A stretch of 64,000 nucleotides of DNA from Actinomycetes bacterium (GTDB taxonomy: Bacteria; Actinomycetota; Acidimicrobiia; IMCC26256; PALSA-610), in contig JANYBW010000019.1 in NCBI GenBank assembly GCA_025360585.1, positions 62,001 through 126,000 of the forward strand, given 5' to 3'. Below, in pieces: positions 8,380-16,277 of the stretch. The notes beneath the pieces are model-generated. The model did not search any database and had not been told where the DNA came from. It saw only the letters and a list, made by a program, of their open reading frames with translations. A program made the translations under genes and the position numbers. Numbering within the stretch: the first letter of the stretch is position 1; each line of letters opens with the position of its first letter.

Positions 8380-9420
8380 TCAGACCACCGCCGGGGCTAC
8401 AACGGCATCGGACCGTGCGCTCGACGATGCCTCGAGCGCGACGGCAAGCGATCCAACGACATCCGCTTCAACCCCAGCCACCGCAACCCTGCAAGCGTTC
8501 ACGATCGCGTCGGGCGAAGACGACCCGTGTGAGATGATGCACACACCGTTGACGCCGAGCAAGAGCGCGCCGCCGGTGTTGTCCGGAAGGAGATCCGCGG
8601 CGCCTTCGAGCAGGCGCAGCTTGATCGCCGTCGCCTGCGGCGCGAACTCGGGTTCATCAAGCACGCCGAAGATCAATCCGGCCATGGCCATCATGGAGCC
8701 TTCGAGTGTCTTGAGCGCAATGTTGCCAGTAAAACCATCGGTGACGATGACATCGGCGGATGCTCTGACAAGATCGCGCCCTTCGACATTGCCAACGAAG
8801 TTAACGATTTCGGTTTCCAGGAGCGCAAACGCGGCTTTGCGCAAGGCATCGCCTTTACCCGGTTCTTCCCCATTCGACAAAAGTCCGACGGTTGGTTCGG
8901 CAATACCGAGGCGAGTCCGTGCGTAAATTTGTCCGAGTTTTGCCCACTGCACCATCCACGCGGGTTCAGGATCAACCGTAGCGCCACCGTCGACGAGCAA
9001 TTGCTTACGGGGCGAACCCGGTATCGGAATAGGAATTGCAATCGCCGGGCGGTTCACGCCACGAATACGACCAAATCGCAACAGCGCGGCCGCCATCGTC
9101 GCGCCAGTATTGCCAGCCCCAACAAACGCATCTGCTTCGCCGTCGCGCACCATCTCCGCGGCTCGCACGATCGAAGAATCGCGTTTCGTTCGAACGGCAG
9201 TCGCGGGCTCATCGTGCATTGCGATGACTTGCGTCGTGTGGCGGATCGTGACCTGTTCGGGCAGGGCTTCGATGGTTGCATTGCGGATCGCGAATTCATC
9301 ACCGACCAAAACAATATCGATATTCAGTTCGAGCGCGGCTCGTATTGCGCCATTCACGATGGCTTCGGGCGCGCGATCACCGCCCATCGCGTCGAGGGCA
9401 ACGACGGTGCGGCGCTGCAT
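8380..9420 (-). CDS. plsX: Phosphate acyltransferase PlsX
   Basis: A 346-residue peripheral enzyme that transfers an acyl group from acyl-ACP to phosphate, making acyl phosphate for phospholipid synthesis. Family motifs include VVALDAMGGDRAPEAIVNGA at the N-terminus, VGAGNTGATMAAALL, LLVDGGATVDPEP, GLLSNGEEPGKG, FVGNVEGRDL, VTDGFTGNIALKTLEG and, near the end, GVNGVCIISHGSS. It lies directly after rpmF and directly before the ACP-like gene, the classical rpmF-plsX-acpP-rnc arrangement. It is notable that the ACP-like partner beside it lacks the acyl-carrying serine. Confidence 0.97.
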   Translation of the reverse strand: MQRRTVVALDAMGGDRAPEAIVNGAIRAALELNIDIVLVGDEFAIRNATIEALPEQVTIRHTTQVIAMHDEPATAVRTKRDSSIVRAAEMVRDGEADAFVGAGNTGATMAAALLRFGRIRGVNRPAIAIPIPIPGSPRKQLLVDGGATVDPEPAWMVQWAKLGQIYARTRLGIAEPTVGLLSNGEEPGKGDALRKAAFALLETEIVNFVGNVEGRDLVRASADVIVTDGFTGNIALKTLEGSMMAMAGLIFGVLDEPEFAPQATAIKLRLLEGAADLLPDNTGGALLLGVNGVCIISHGSSSPDAIVNACRVAVAGVEADVVGSLAVALEASSSARSDAVVAPAVV

Positions 9421-9429
9421 GGGCGACGC

Positions 9430-9609
9430 TTACTCGACGTCGATCGCCACACGGCCGCGATACCAACCACAGTTGGCACAGACCGTGTGAGGCATCCGCG
9501 AGGCGCCGCAGTTCGCACAGAGCGAATGGGCGGGAGCGGTCAACGCCATGTTGGCCGATTTACGGGAGCGGGTCCGCGAGCGGGTGAGTTTGCGTTTCGG
9601 GACGGGCAT
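9430..9609 (-). CDS. rpmF: 50S ribosomal protein L32
   Basis: A 59-residue protein read directly from the sequence. It starts MPVPKRKLTRSRTRSRKS, has two zinc-ribbon pairs (CANC near residues 31-34 and CANC near 44-47), and ends GWYRGRVAIDVE. These are typical of the zinc-binding form of L32. The ATG at 9609 has GGAG about eight bases upstream. It sits between the DUF177 gene and plsX, its usual place in bacteria. Confidence 0.97.
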   Translation of the reverse strand: MPVPKRKLTRSRTRSRKSANMALTAPAHSLCANCGASRMPHTVCANCGWYRGRVAIDVE

Positions 9610-9642
9610 CGGAGGGTCTCCTGGTAGGGATGGTCGTAAGAG

Positions 9643-10152
9643 CTACTGGACGTTGAACGACTGCAACGCCGCCCATCGTGGATCATTCGATTCGGTTTCG
9701 CAGCTGCAAGTTTCGGTGTTGCGATCGATTCCGCATTGCGCGCAAAGGCCTGCACATTCAGGCCTACATATTGGCCGTGTCGGCAATTCGAGCACAAGTG
9801 CGTCGCGAATCATGGGTTCAAGGTCGAGAAACTCGCCCTCGAGGGCGTAGGTCTCACCGACCACAGGATCCGCTTCGTACAGTTCACTGATGAGCACGGC
9901 AATGTCGCCACCGGCATCACACAGGCAACGCGCACAGGGAGCCATCCAGGCCGACGTGACCGAACCTCGAACGACGACCCCTTCGGAAATCCGCTCCAGC
10001 TGCGCGGTGAGCTGGATCACTGCATCGGGCGCAACACTGGCGGTACCGGCTGAGAGTTCATCCAGATTGAACGCAAGCTCAACCTCGCGTTGGGCGCCGA
10101 AGCGTTTCAGGAGATCGCCGATTTGGAGTCGAAGATTGGTAGGTTTGGTCAT
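9643..10152 (-). CDS. DUF177/YceD family protein
   Basis: A 169-residue member of the DUF177 family, linked in bacteria and plants to 23S rRNA accumulation and large-subunit assembly. The middle has WMAPCARCL, and the C-terminus has CRPECAGLCAQCG followed by CSC and DPRWAAL, the family's cysteine-rich end, which probably binds metal. It is the first gene of the minus-strand set with rpmF, 33 bases downstream, matching the yceD-rpmF pairing seen widely. Start is an ATG at 10152. Confidence 0.93.
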   Translation of the reverse strand: MTKPTNLRLQIGDLLKRFGAQREVELAFNLDELSAGTASVAPDAVIQLTAQLERISEGVVVRGSVTSAWMAPCARCLCDAGGDIAVLISELYEADPVVGETYALEGEFLDLEPMIRDALVLELPTRPICRPECAGLCAQCGIDRNTETCSCETESNDPRWAALQSFNVQ

Positions 10153-10374
10153 GAAAAGGGCATTCGGGTCGATCGATACAACAAGTTGGGTTTGCAGTCA
10201 GCGAAGGCTGGTTCAGAGCTGTGGTTCAGAGCTGTGAATCAGCCCCGATGGTCCCGTTACGGGCCCATACAGCGACATAACCTCACAACGAGAACATCAA
10301 TTTAGCAGGTCACACGGGTCGCGCCTTCGATGCATGGTGAGCTCGACGTCTAAAACCTCCCCGAAAGGCCATTT
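10153..10374. other. Divergent intergenic region with a 13-base tandem repeat
   Basis: This 222-base spacer must hold the promoters for the DUF177-rpmF-plsX set (minus) and the zincin gene (plus). The only clear structure is a tandem duplication of GGTTCAGAGCTGT at about 10211-10236. I could not pick convincing -10 or -35 boxes. Confidence 0.5.
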
Positions 10375-12078
10375 GTGTCGACCATTTGTCCGCAGTGCGC
10401 GATCGAAAACGAAGCCTGGCGCCCGTATTGCATGCAGTGTGGGGTCTCGCTGCACGGGACCGATCCCGCCTCAGCCGCCACGGAGAATGCGGGAGCTTCG
10501 TCCCAAACCCGCAATGCCGAAATCCAGCCCCCGTCACCCCAGCCCCCGTCACCCCAGCCCCCGTCACCCCAACCCCCGTCACCCCAACCCCCGTCACCCC
10601 AACCCCCGTCACCCCAGCCCCCGTCACCACAACGAGCTTCGGGGGCGACGATCGCACTCGTCGCCGTTTTGTGCCTCGCACTCGCCGGAGGCGCTGCGTT
10701 CGGCGTATATCACCTCACCCGAGGCGACTCGCGTTACCCCAAATCCTGGGATGCTCGCATCAAGCCGTTTGCCGATCAAGCGGCTCGAATCCGCGGCCTC
10801 GAGTTTGTGCACCCAGTCCGCACAATCTTTCATCCCGAAGCGCAATTCATGAAACTCGTGACCGGCGGCACGGGGCCGACTTCATCGCCATCAGCGGCCG
10901 CTCGCAGCGAGGCCGATAAGAAGGCCGCAGGTTTGCGCGCCGTTGGGCTCGCAGACGGCAAGCTCGACTTGCTCGCCCAATCGAAGCATCTCCGCAGCGT
11001 CAGTATCCTCGCCTATTACTCCGAGACCGAAAAGCAAGTGCATATCCGCGGTACCGAAATCACGATCAATACCCAAGTGACCTTGGTCCACGAACTCGTA
11101 CACGCGCTCCAGGACCAGCATTACGACCTCGGCAAACTCGGACGGCTCGGCAACGAATCGAAAACCGATGCTGTACGTTCGCTGATCGAAGGCGATGCCG
11201 TGTGGGTCGAGAAGCAGTACCTCGACGGATTGAGTAAGCAAGATCGCGCTGCGTACTTCAAAGCGAACAAGGACGCCGGCAGCAAAATCAATCAGGACAC
11301 GCGCGATTCCGTGCCCGATATTTTGGTCGCAGATCAATCTGCGCCTTACCAATTCGGCCCGGTGCTCATCGAGTTTTTACATCACCAAGGCGCCGCCGAA
11401 CTCGACGCAGCGTTTCAGCACCCTCCCCTCTCGGACTTTTTGGTCTTTCAACCAAAGCGGTTTCTGAGCGGCACGGTCGCTCAGCGGGGCCCGAAAGTGC
11501 AACTTCCGGCGGGCGCCAACAAAGCCCAATACGAAGGCGAGTTCGGCGCGATCTGGTGGTACTCCATGTTGGCCGAGCGCCTCGACGCGCATCGGGTGCT
11601 CGACGCACTCGACGGCTGGGCTGGCGACGAACTCTGGACGTACGAACACAACGGCAAGGTGTGCTTGGCGTTGGATTGGAACGCGAAAAACGGCGCTACC
11701 CAAACGGCAATGCGCACGGTCCTCAACGCTTGGCGGGCCAAAATGCCTGCCGCTTCAGACATCACGGTCACCGATCGACCGAGTAGCACTGCGATCGAAG
11801 TGATTGCTTGTGATCCTGGCATCGCGGTCACGACAGTCACACACCAGGCCAAGCAACAGTTCAGCATCCCGCTCGTCCGTGCTGAGGTCGCGCAGGGATT
11901 GCTACATAGTGCCAAAGATGCAAGCACCGGCGCGGCGTGGTGCGTAGCGAGTAAATTCGTACAGCGATACACCGCTGCACAGCTCGCCAGCGACACTGCA
12001 ATACCCGCTCGAGAAATTCGCAAGGTCATCCTTGAGCTCAGGCGCACGTGTCGCTCACAACCCGAATTCGGGGCCTAG
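10375..12078 (+). CDS. Membrane-anchored putative zinc metallopeptidase with N-terminal zinc ribbon
   Basis: A 567-residue protein of mosaic design. Residues 1-25 form a zinc ribbon (CPQC then CMQC), followed by seven perfect QPPSP units (about residues 51-85). A single membrane segment (TIALVAVLCLALAGGAAFGVY) comes next, with a large outer domain. That domain contains TLVHELVHALQDQHYD, a HExxH zinc site, and a downstream EGDAVW that could give the third ligand. This is the pattern of gluzincin-like families of unknown substrate. The start is a GTG with GAAAGG upstream. The gene interrupts the otherwise minus-strand core set between DUF177 and the SepIVA-like gene. Substrate and role are unknown; proteolysis is inferred from the motif alone. 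Confidence 0.8.
   Translation: MSTICPQCAIENEAWRPYCMQCGVSLHGTDPASAATENAGASSQTRNAEIQPPSPQPPSPQPPSPQPPSPQPPSPQPPSPQPPSPQRASGATIALVAVLCLALAGGAAFGVYHLTRGDSRYPKSWDARIKPFADQAARIRGLEFVHPVRTIFHPEAQFMKLVTGGTGPTSSPSAAARSEADKKAAGLRAVGLADGKLDLLAQSKHLRSVSILAYYSETEKQVHIRGTEITINTQVTLVHELVHALQDQHYDLGKLGRLGNESKTDAVRSLIEGDAVWVEKQYLDGLSKQDRAAYFKANKDAGSKINQDTRDSVPDILVADQSAPYQFGPVLIEFLHHQGAAELDAAFQHPPLSDFLVFQPKRFLSGTVAQRGPKVQLPAGANKAQYEGEFGAIWWYSMLAERLDAHRVLDALDGWAGDELWTYEHNGKVCLALDWNAKNGATQTAMRTVLNAWRAKMPAASDITVTDRPSSTAIEVIACDPGIAVTTVTHQAKQQFSIPLVRAEVAQGLLHSAKDASTGAAWCVASKFVQRYTAAQLASDTAIPAREIRKVILELRRTCRSQPEFGA
10525..10629 (+). repeat. In-frame 15-base tandem repeat, seven copies
   Basis: Seven adjacent 15-base units encode seven QPPSP repeats between the zinc ribbon and the membrane segment. 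Units differ only at the third base of the Gln codon and in the last codon. Such near-perfect copies suggest recent expansion and probable length variation between strains. Confidence 0.95.
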
Positions 12079-12194
12079 TGCACTAAGTCTGAGAATTGAT
12101 CTCGCGGGTAGGACAACCGCGCCGTTGGCCACCACCTGCCGCACTGTTTCAGCGATACGCCATTGGCGCAAAGCCGGATCTCAGTTCAGGGAGA

Positions 12195-12752
12195 TCACGA
12201 GCCGTCTTGATCAAAAAAGCCTTGGTCATCAGTAGGCATCGCTTCGGATGATTCTGCGAGTGCCGGTGAACCGACATGCAGTTCCAGTTTTTCTCGGCCG
12301 TTGCGCACCGCGTTCATGGTGCGGTCGAGCACAATCTCAAACGCGGCCAGTTTCTGATCGACGTAGTCATCCGCTTCATGGCGGCGATGGCGCGCCCAAT
12401 CATCCGCGTCTTGGACGATTTGTTCAGCTTGACGCTGCGACTGGCGGACAATTTCGGTCTTGGCAACCAATTGCGCGGCGCGGCGTTGCGCGGCCGCAAT
12501 GATGTCGTCGCCTTCTTTACGACCGCGCTCGATGACTTCGTCGCGCTCGTTCAAAATCCATCGCGCTTCACGAATCTCCAACGGGATCGCGCCGCGGGCT
12601 TCGTCGATGAGCACCAGCACTTCATCGCGGTTCACGCGGGGCGTTGACGACAACGGATACACGCCCGCGTTGGTCACCATGTCGCGCAGTTCGTTGAGGA
12701 TGGCTTCCGTATCGCCAACCTGCGGATGATAAATATCGTCGACTTCGCTCAT
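12195..12752 (-). CDS. SepIVA/DivIVA-like coiled-coil cell division protein
   Basis: A 185-residue, highly charged, mostly helical protein. After an N-terminal segment (AILNELRDMV), residues 45-145 form a long coiled coil rich in Arg, Glu, Gln and Ala (RRAAQLVAKTEIVRQSQRQA). This matches the DivIVA-like protein encoded beside rnc/DUF177 and coaD in actinobacteria, called SepIVA in mycobacteria, which helps place septation and envelope growth. It overlaps coaD by four bases (ATGA), so the two are coupled. Family membership rests on composition, length and synteny more than on single residues. Confidence 0.8.
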   Translation of the reverse strand: MSEVDDIYHPQVGDTEAILNELRDMVTNAGVYPLSSTPRVNRDEVLVLIDEARGAIPLEIREARWILNERDEVIERGRKEGDDIIAAAQRRAAQLVAKTEIVRQSQRQAEQIVQDADDWARHRRHEADDYVDQKLAAFEIVLDRTMNAVRNGREKLELHVGSPALAESSEAMPTDDQGFFDQDGS

Positions 12753-13237
12753 GTGTCCTCCGAGAAACGATCACCGAGACGGCGCTGCACCACTTCTGGC
12801 ACCATCGAAGATACGTCGCCACCAAAGCGCGCGACTTCTTTGACCAAACTCGACGAAAGAAATGAATATTGCGGGCTGGTGGAAACAAAGAAGGTATCGA
12901 TGCCCGAGAGTCGCTGGTTCATCTGGGCCATTTGCAATTCGTATTCGAAATCAGAAACCGCGCGCAAGCCTTTGACGATTGCGCTCGCTCCGTGATCCTT
13001 GGCGAACTCCACCAACAGTCCTTTGAAGAACTCGATACGAATATTCGGCAGGTGCGCCAAACATTCGCCGAGCAGCTCCTGGCGCTCTTCAAGCGTGAAG
13101 AGACTCGCGGTCTTTTGTGGGTTGCGAATCACTGCCACAATCAGCGTATCGAAGTGACGAGCAGCACGTTCGATGATATCGATATGGCCAAGGGTGACCG
13201 GATCAAAACTGCCGGGAACGAGTGCGATAGACGCCAC
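12749..13237 (-). CDS. coaD: Phosphopantetheine adenylyltransferase
   Basis: A 162-residue cytosolic enzyme making dephospho-CoA from ATP and 4'-phosphopantetheine. The nucleotidyltransferase signature GSFDPVTLGHIDII is at the N-terminus; IVKGLRAVSDFEYELQMAQMN and the ISSS-like YSFLSSSLVKEVA follow. A longer frame exists upstream, but the GTG at 13237 has GGAGG nine bases before it and gives the family's normal N-terminus. It is followed by the SepIVA-like gene with a four-base overlap and preceded by rsmD with a 26-base gap. Confidence 0.97.
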   Translation of the reverse strand: MASIALVPGSFDPVTLGHIDIIERAARHFDTLIVAVIRNPQKTASLFTLEERQELLGECLAHLPNIRIEFFKGLLVEFAKDHGASAIVKGLRAVSDFEYELQMAQMNQRLSGIDTFFVSTSPQYSFLSSSLVKEVARFGGDVSSMVPEVVQRRLGDRFSEDT

Positions 13238-13263
13238 TGCGAAGTACCTCCGAAAGCACTCAG

Positions 13264-13851
13264 TTAGGAATCGGCGCCGGGAACCACATCGGTCACCGGC
13301 GCTGACTGGATGAACACCACGAGCGTATCGCCGAACGTACGCTCCCACACGACCGACCAGCCTTGCGGCGCCAGGATTCCCCCACCCCGGACCGGCCCCT
13401 CGATCACAATGGTTCCACCGGGGAGTTTTGCCGCGAGTACCTCCAATTGGGCGTTCACGATCTCGCGGTCTAGCTCATACGGCGGATCGAGGAATGCCAA
13501 ATCAAATGTCGAGCGCAACCGCGCCAATGCGTGTGGCATTGCTTCCGAGATCACGACGACCTCGCTCGCGACACCGAAGGTTGCGATACTGCCGCGGATC
13601 GCGATGAGTGCGGCGCGATCAGATTCCACGAACGTCACCGCCACCGCTCCGCGCGACAAGGCTTCAAATCCCAACGCGCCGGAGCCAGCGTAGGCGTCGA
13701 GCACGACCGCGTCTTGCAACAGGCCTCTCGCGTCGAGTGCCGAAAAGACCGAGGCCTTGACCCGATCTTTCGTCGGCCGAACGCCATCAGCGGGAACAAC
13801 CAAACGCCGACCCCGTAAGGAGCCGGCGATAATTCGAGGGGCATGAGACAC
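13264..13851 (-). CDS. rsmD: 16S rRNA (guanine966-N2)-methyltransferase RsmD
   Basis: About 195 residues. It begins SHAPRIIAGSLRGRRLVVP, followed by RPTKDRVKASVFSAL. The SAM-binding motif is LDAYAGSGALGFEALSRGA, and the catalytic motif is FLDPPYE. This is the usual RsmD arrangement, methylating G966 of 16S rRNA. The upstream open frame to 14049 has no family similarity and overlaps an IS630 transposase remnant, so I chose the GTG at 13851. It lies directly upstream of coaD, a very common pairing. Confidence 0.93.
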   Translation of the reverse strand: MSHAPRIIAGSLRGRRLVVPADGVRPTKDRVKASVFSALDARGLLQDAVVLDAYAGSGALGFEALSRGAVAVTFVESDRAALIAIRGSIATFGVASEVVVISEAMPHALARLRSTFDLAFLDPPYELDREIVNAQLEVLAAKLPGGTIVIEGPVRGGGILAPQGWSVVWERTFGDTLVVFIQSAPVTDVVPGADS

Positions 13852-13918
13852 GCATCTAGTTGTAGTGGAGCCAGTGGTGCACCGCACAATTCGCGCAGAG
13901 CTGTATTGCGCAGGATCT

Positions 13919-14061
13919 GTGCGGCTTGGCTGAATCAAGTCGAACTGTTCATTTCGATCCTGACTCGACGACTCCTCAAACGCGGTGAATTCTCCACACG
14001 AGCAGAACTCATCGACCGCGTCATGAAATTCATCGCCGACTACGACCACACCGCCAGCCCA
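13919..14061 (+). pseudogene. IS630-type transposase C-terminal fragment
   Basis: The plus strand encodes about 48 residues (AAWLNQVELFISILTRRLLK, then RGEFSTRAELIDRVMKFIADYDHTASP). This matches the conserved end of IS630-family DDE transposases, where SWLNQVE carries the last catalytic Glu. There is no start, no upstream catalytic part, and the frame runs into the antisense of recG. It is a scrap of an insertion sequence trapped between rsmD and recG, and its right end meets the recG stop codon exactly. I see no terminal inverted repeats. Confidence 0.8.
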
Positions 14062-16221
14062 CTAGTTCTTGAACAAGAACTCGACGTCTTCGCCAAGTAA
14101 GTCTTCGACTTCGTGCGCAAGCCCGGGCGAACGTTGCAAACTCGGATCATCGTCGAGTACGCGGCCCGCAATTTCACGAGCGACAATCACCATTGGCTCA
14201 TCGCGCGGAATACGAGCCAACTTCAAATCGGAAATACCCGACTGCCGTTCGCCGAAGATTTCACCCGAGCCCCGAATTTCGAGATCACGTTCCGCCAGGA
14301 AAAATCCATCGGTAGATTCGACCATGGCTTCCATCCGCGCGGTGCCATCGTCGGTATCCGGATCGGCGAACAAAAAGCACCAGCTCTCACCGCCGCCACG
14401 CCCGACCCGACCACGAAGCTGATGCAATTGGGACAATCCAAATCGGTCGGCGTCTTCAATAATCATCACCGTCGCGTTGGGAACATCCACGCCAACCTCG
14501 ATGACAGTCGTCGCCACCAAAACATCAATGTTTCCTGTGCGGAATTCGTGCATAACGGATTCCTTTTCGGCGGATTTCATCTGCCCGTGGAGCAAACCGA
14601 GCCGTAGGCCATTGAGGTCCTCGTATTGGAGTCGCTCGAACTCTTCTTTGACGGCCTTCGCTTCGATCTTTTCCGAACCGTCGACCAGCGGGCACACGAG
14701 ATACGCCTGACGGCCGTGAGCGATTTGTTCCCGGAGCCGCGTGTAGGCGCGTTCGCGATCCATCGAATCTTCGCCAACGACTTCGGTGGTGATTGGTGTA
14801 CGGCCCGGCGGCATCTCCCGCAACTCGCTGCGATCCAGATCGCCATAGATCAGCATCGCGGCAGTGCGCGGAATCGGTGTCGCGGTCATGACCAAAACAT
14901 CAGGTAATGCATCTTCGTTACCCTTGTCGCGCAGCAGGGCTCTTTGCTCGACACCGAAACGATGTTGTTCATCAATCACGATCGCTCCGAGCTTGGCGAA
15001 ACTCAACGTGTCGTACAGCAACGCGTGCGTGCCGACGACAAGATCGATCGAACCATCGCTGACTCCTCGCGCCATCTCACGCCGCTCGGCAGCCGTAGTG
15101 CGATTCGTCAACAACGCAATGCCGAGCGGGCGCTGACTGAACAACCCTGCATCGCGCTCGACCGTCATGCCAGCCAACATTGCTCGGGCCGAGAGCCAAT
15201 GCTGTTCGGCGAGCACTTCCGTTGGTGCCATCAAGGCGCCTTGGTAACCGTCTTGAATCGTGTGCAACAGCATCGTGAGCGCAACAACGGTTTTCCCGGA
15301 ACCGACATCGCCTTGCAACAAACGATGCATCGGCGCCCGCCGGGCCAAATCGGTCGCGATCTCCGCATTCGCTCGCGCTTGATCACCCGTCATCTGAAAC
15401 GGAAGCCGTTCGTGAAACTGCGCTACAAGTTCGCCGCTGAGCGAGTGCACGATGCCGAGTTGTCTCGCTTCTTGTGCGCGTTTACGCCCGATCAAGCCCA
15501 GCTGCATGCGAAAAAACTCATCAAAAATAAGGCGTCTTCGTGCTGCTTGCACTTCGGCCATCGATTCCGGTTGATGAATTCCGAGGTGCGCAGTCCAACG
15601 ATCAACCATGTCGAGTTCGTCGAGCAGCGATTCGCTCAAAGGATCCGAAAGCGAACGTTCTGCACACCGGCGCATCACTTCGCTCATAATTTTGCGCAGC
15701 TGCCAGGTATAAATATCGGCTTTACCGCTTTGGGGATAGATCGGCACGACCACACCCGTAAGATCCTCGGATTGCCCGGCGCGCCCAATCACGTCGACAA
15801 CGGGATTCGTCATTTGGCGTTTACCGTTGAACACTTCCAACTTGCCGAAAAATGCGGCCTCGGTGCCAATCGCCAACTGCTTTTCGCGCCACGCTTGATT
15901 GAAGAACGTGCACGCCAAAAACGAGTCGCCGTCAGTAACCGAGATCTCGACCATAACTTTGCCGTTGCGCGTTCGGCGGGAGCTCGCCTTGCGCACCTCA
16001 CCAAACACCGTCGCTTCTTCGCCAACCGCGAGCCCGGCTATATCTGACCGTTTCGTCCGGTCGAGATACCGGCGCGGGTAGTGGGTGAGCACATCGAGCA
16101 CCGTCTCGATTCCCATCGTCGCGAGCCGATCCTCAATCGCAGGACCAACGCCGGTGAGCTTGCTCACCGGAATCGCGCGCAGGTCGCGCAGCGTCATCGG
16201 TGGGCGGCGTTCAACAACCAC
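14062..16221 (-). CDS. recG: ATP-dependent DNA helicase RecG
   Basis: A 719-residue superfamily 2 helicase that remodels stalled forks and Holliday junctions. Residues 1-160 form the wedge/OB domain (VSKLTGVGPAIEDRLATMGI near the start). Helicase motifs follow: LLQGDVGSGKTVVALTML (Walker A), VIDEQHRFGVEQR (DEQH box), VMTATPIPRTAAML, and later ATTVIEVGVDVPNATVMIIED and QLRGRVGRG. The start at 16221 is a GTG with GGGAG seven bases upstream. The extreme 3' end contains a perfect 18-base palindrome at 14064-14081 and abuts the IS630 scrap, so the last residues may have been reshaped by that insertion. Confidence 0.97.
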   Translation of the reverse strand: MVVERRPPMTLRDLRAIPVSKLTGVGPAIEDRLATMGIETVLDVLTHYPRRYLDRTKRSDIAGLAVGEEATVFGEVRKASSRRTRNGKVMVEISVTDGDSFLACTFFNQAWREKQLAIGTEAAFFGKLEVFNGKRQMTNPVVDVIGRAGQSEDLTGVVVPIYPQSGKADIYTWQLRKIMSEVMRRCAERSLSDPLSESLLDELDMVDRWTAHLGIHQPESMAEVQAARRRLIFDEFFRMQLGLIGRKRAQEARQLGIVHSLSGELVAQFHERLPFQMTGDQARANAEIATDLARRAPMHRLLQGDVGSGKTVVALTMLLHTIQDGYQGALMAPTEVLAEQHWLSARAMLAGMTVERDAGLFSQRPLGIALLTNRTTAAERREMARGVSDGSIDLVVGTHALLYDTLSFAKLGAIVIDEQHRFGVEQRALLRDKGNEDALPDVLVMTATPIPRTAAMLIYGDLDRSELREMPPGRTPITTEVVGEDSMDRERAYTRLREQIAHGRQAYLVCPLVDGSEKIEAKAVKEEFERLQYEDLNGLRLGLLHGQMKSAEKESVMHEFRTGNIDVLVATTVIEVGVDVPNATVMIIEDADRFGLSQLHQLRGRVGRGGGESWCFLFADPDTDDGTARMEAMVESTDGFFLAERDLEIRGSGEIFGERQSGISDLKLARIPRDEPMVIVAREIAGRVLDDDPSLQRSPGLAHEVEDLLGEDVEFLFKN

Positions 16222-16277
16222 GGTGCACTCCCAAACCGCTTCGATCCGCGCACCGCGCCGCTCGGGCGGCCGCTGCG

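Noticed and set aside
12079-12194. Possible tRNA or terminator between the zincin and SepIVA-like genes
   Set aside because: No cloverleaf and no stable stem followed by T residues could be drawn.
13843-14100. A complete 85-codon plus-strand gene
   Set aside because: Only the middle matches IS630 transposase; the ends are chance frames, including antisense recG, so it is listed as a fragment.
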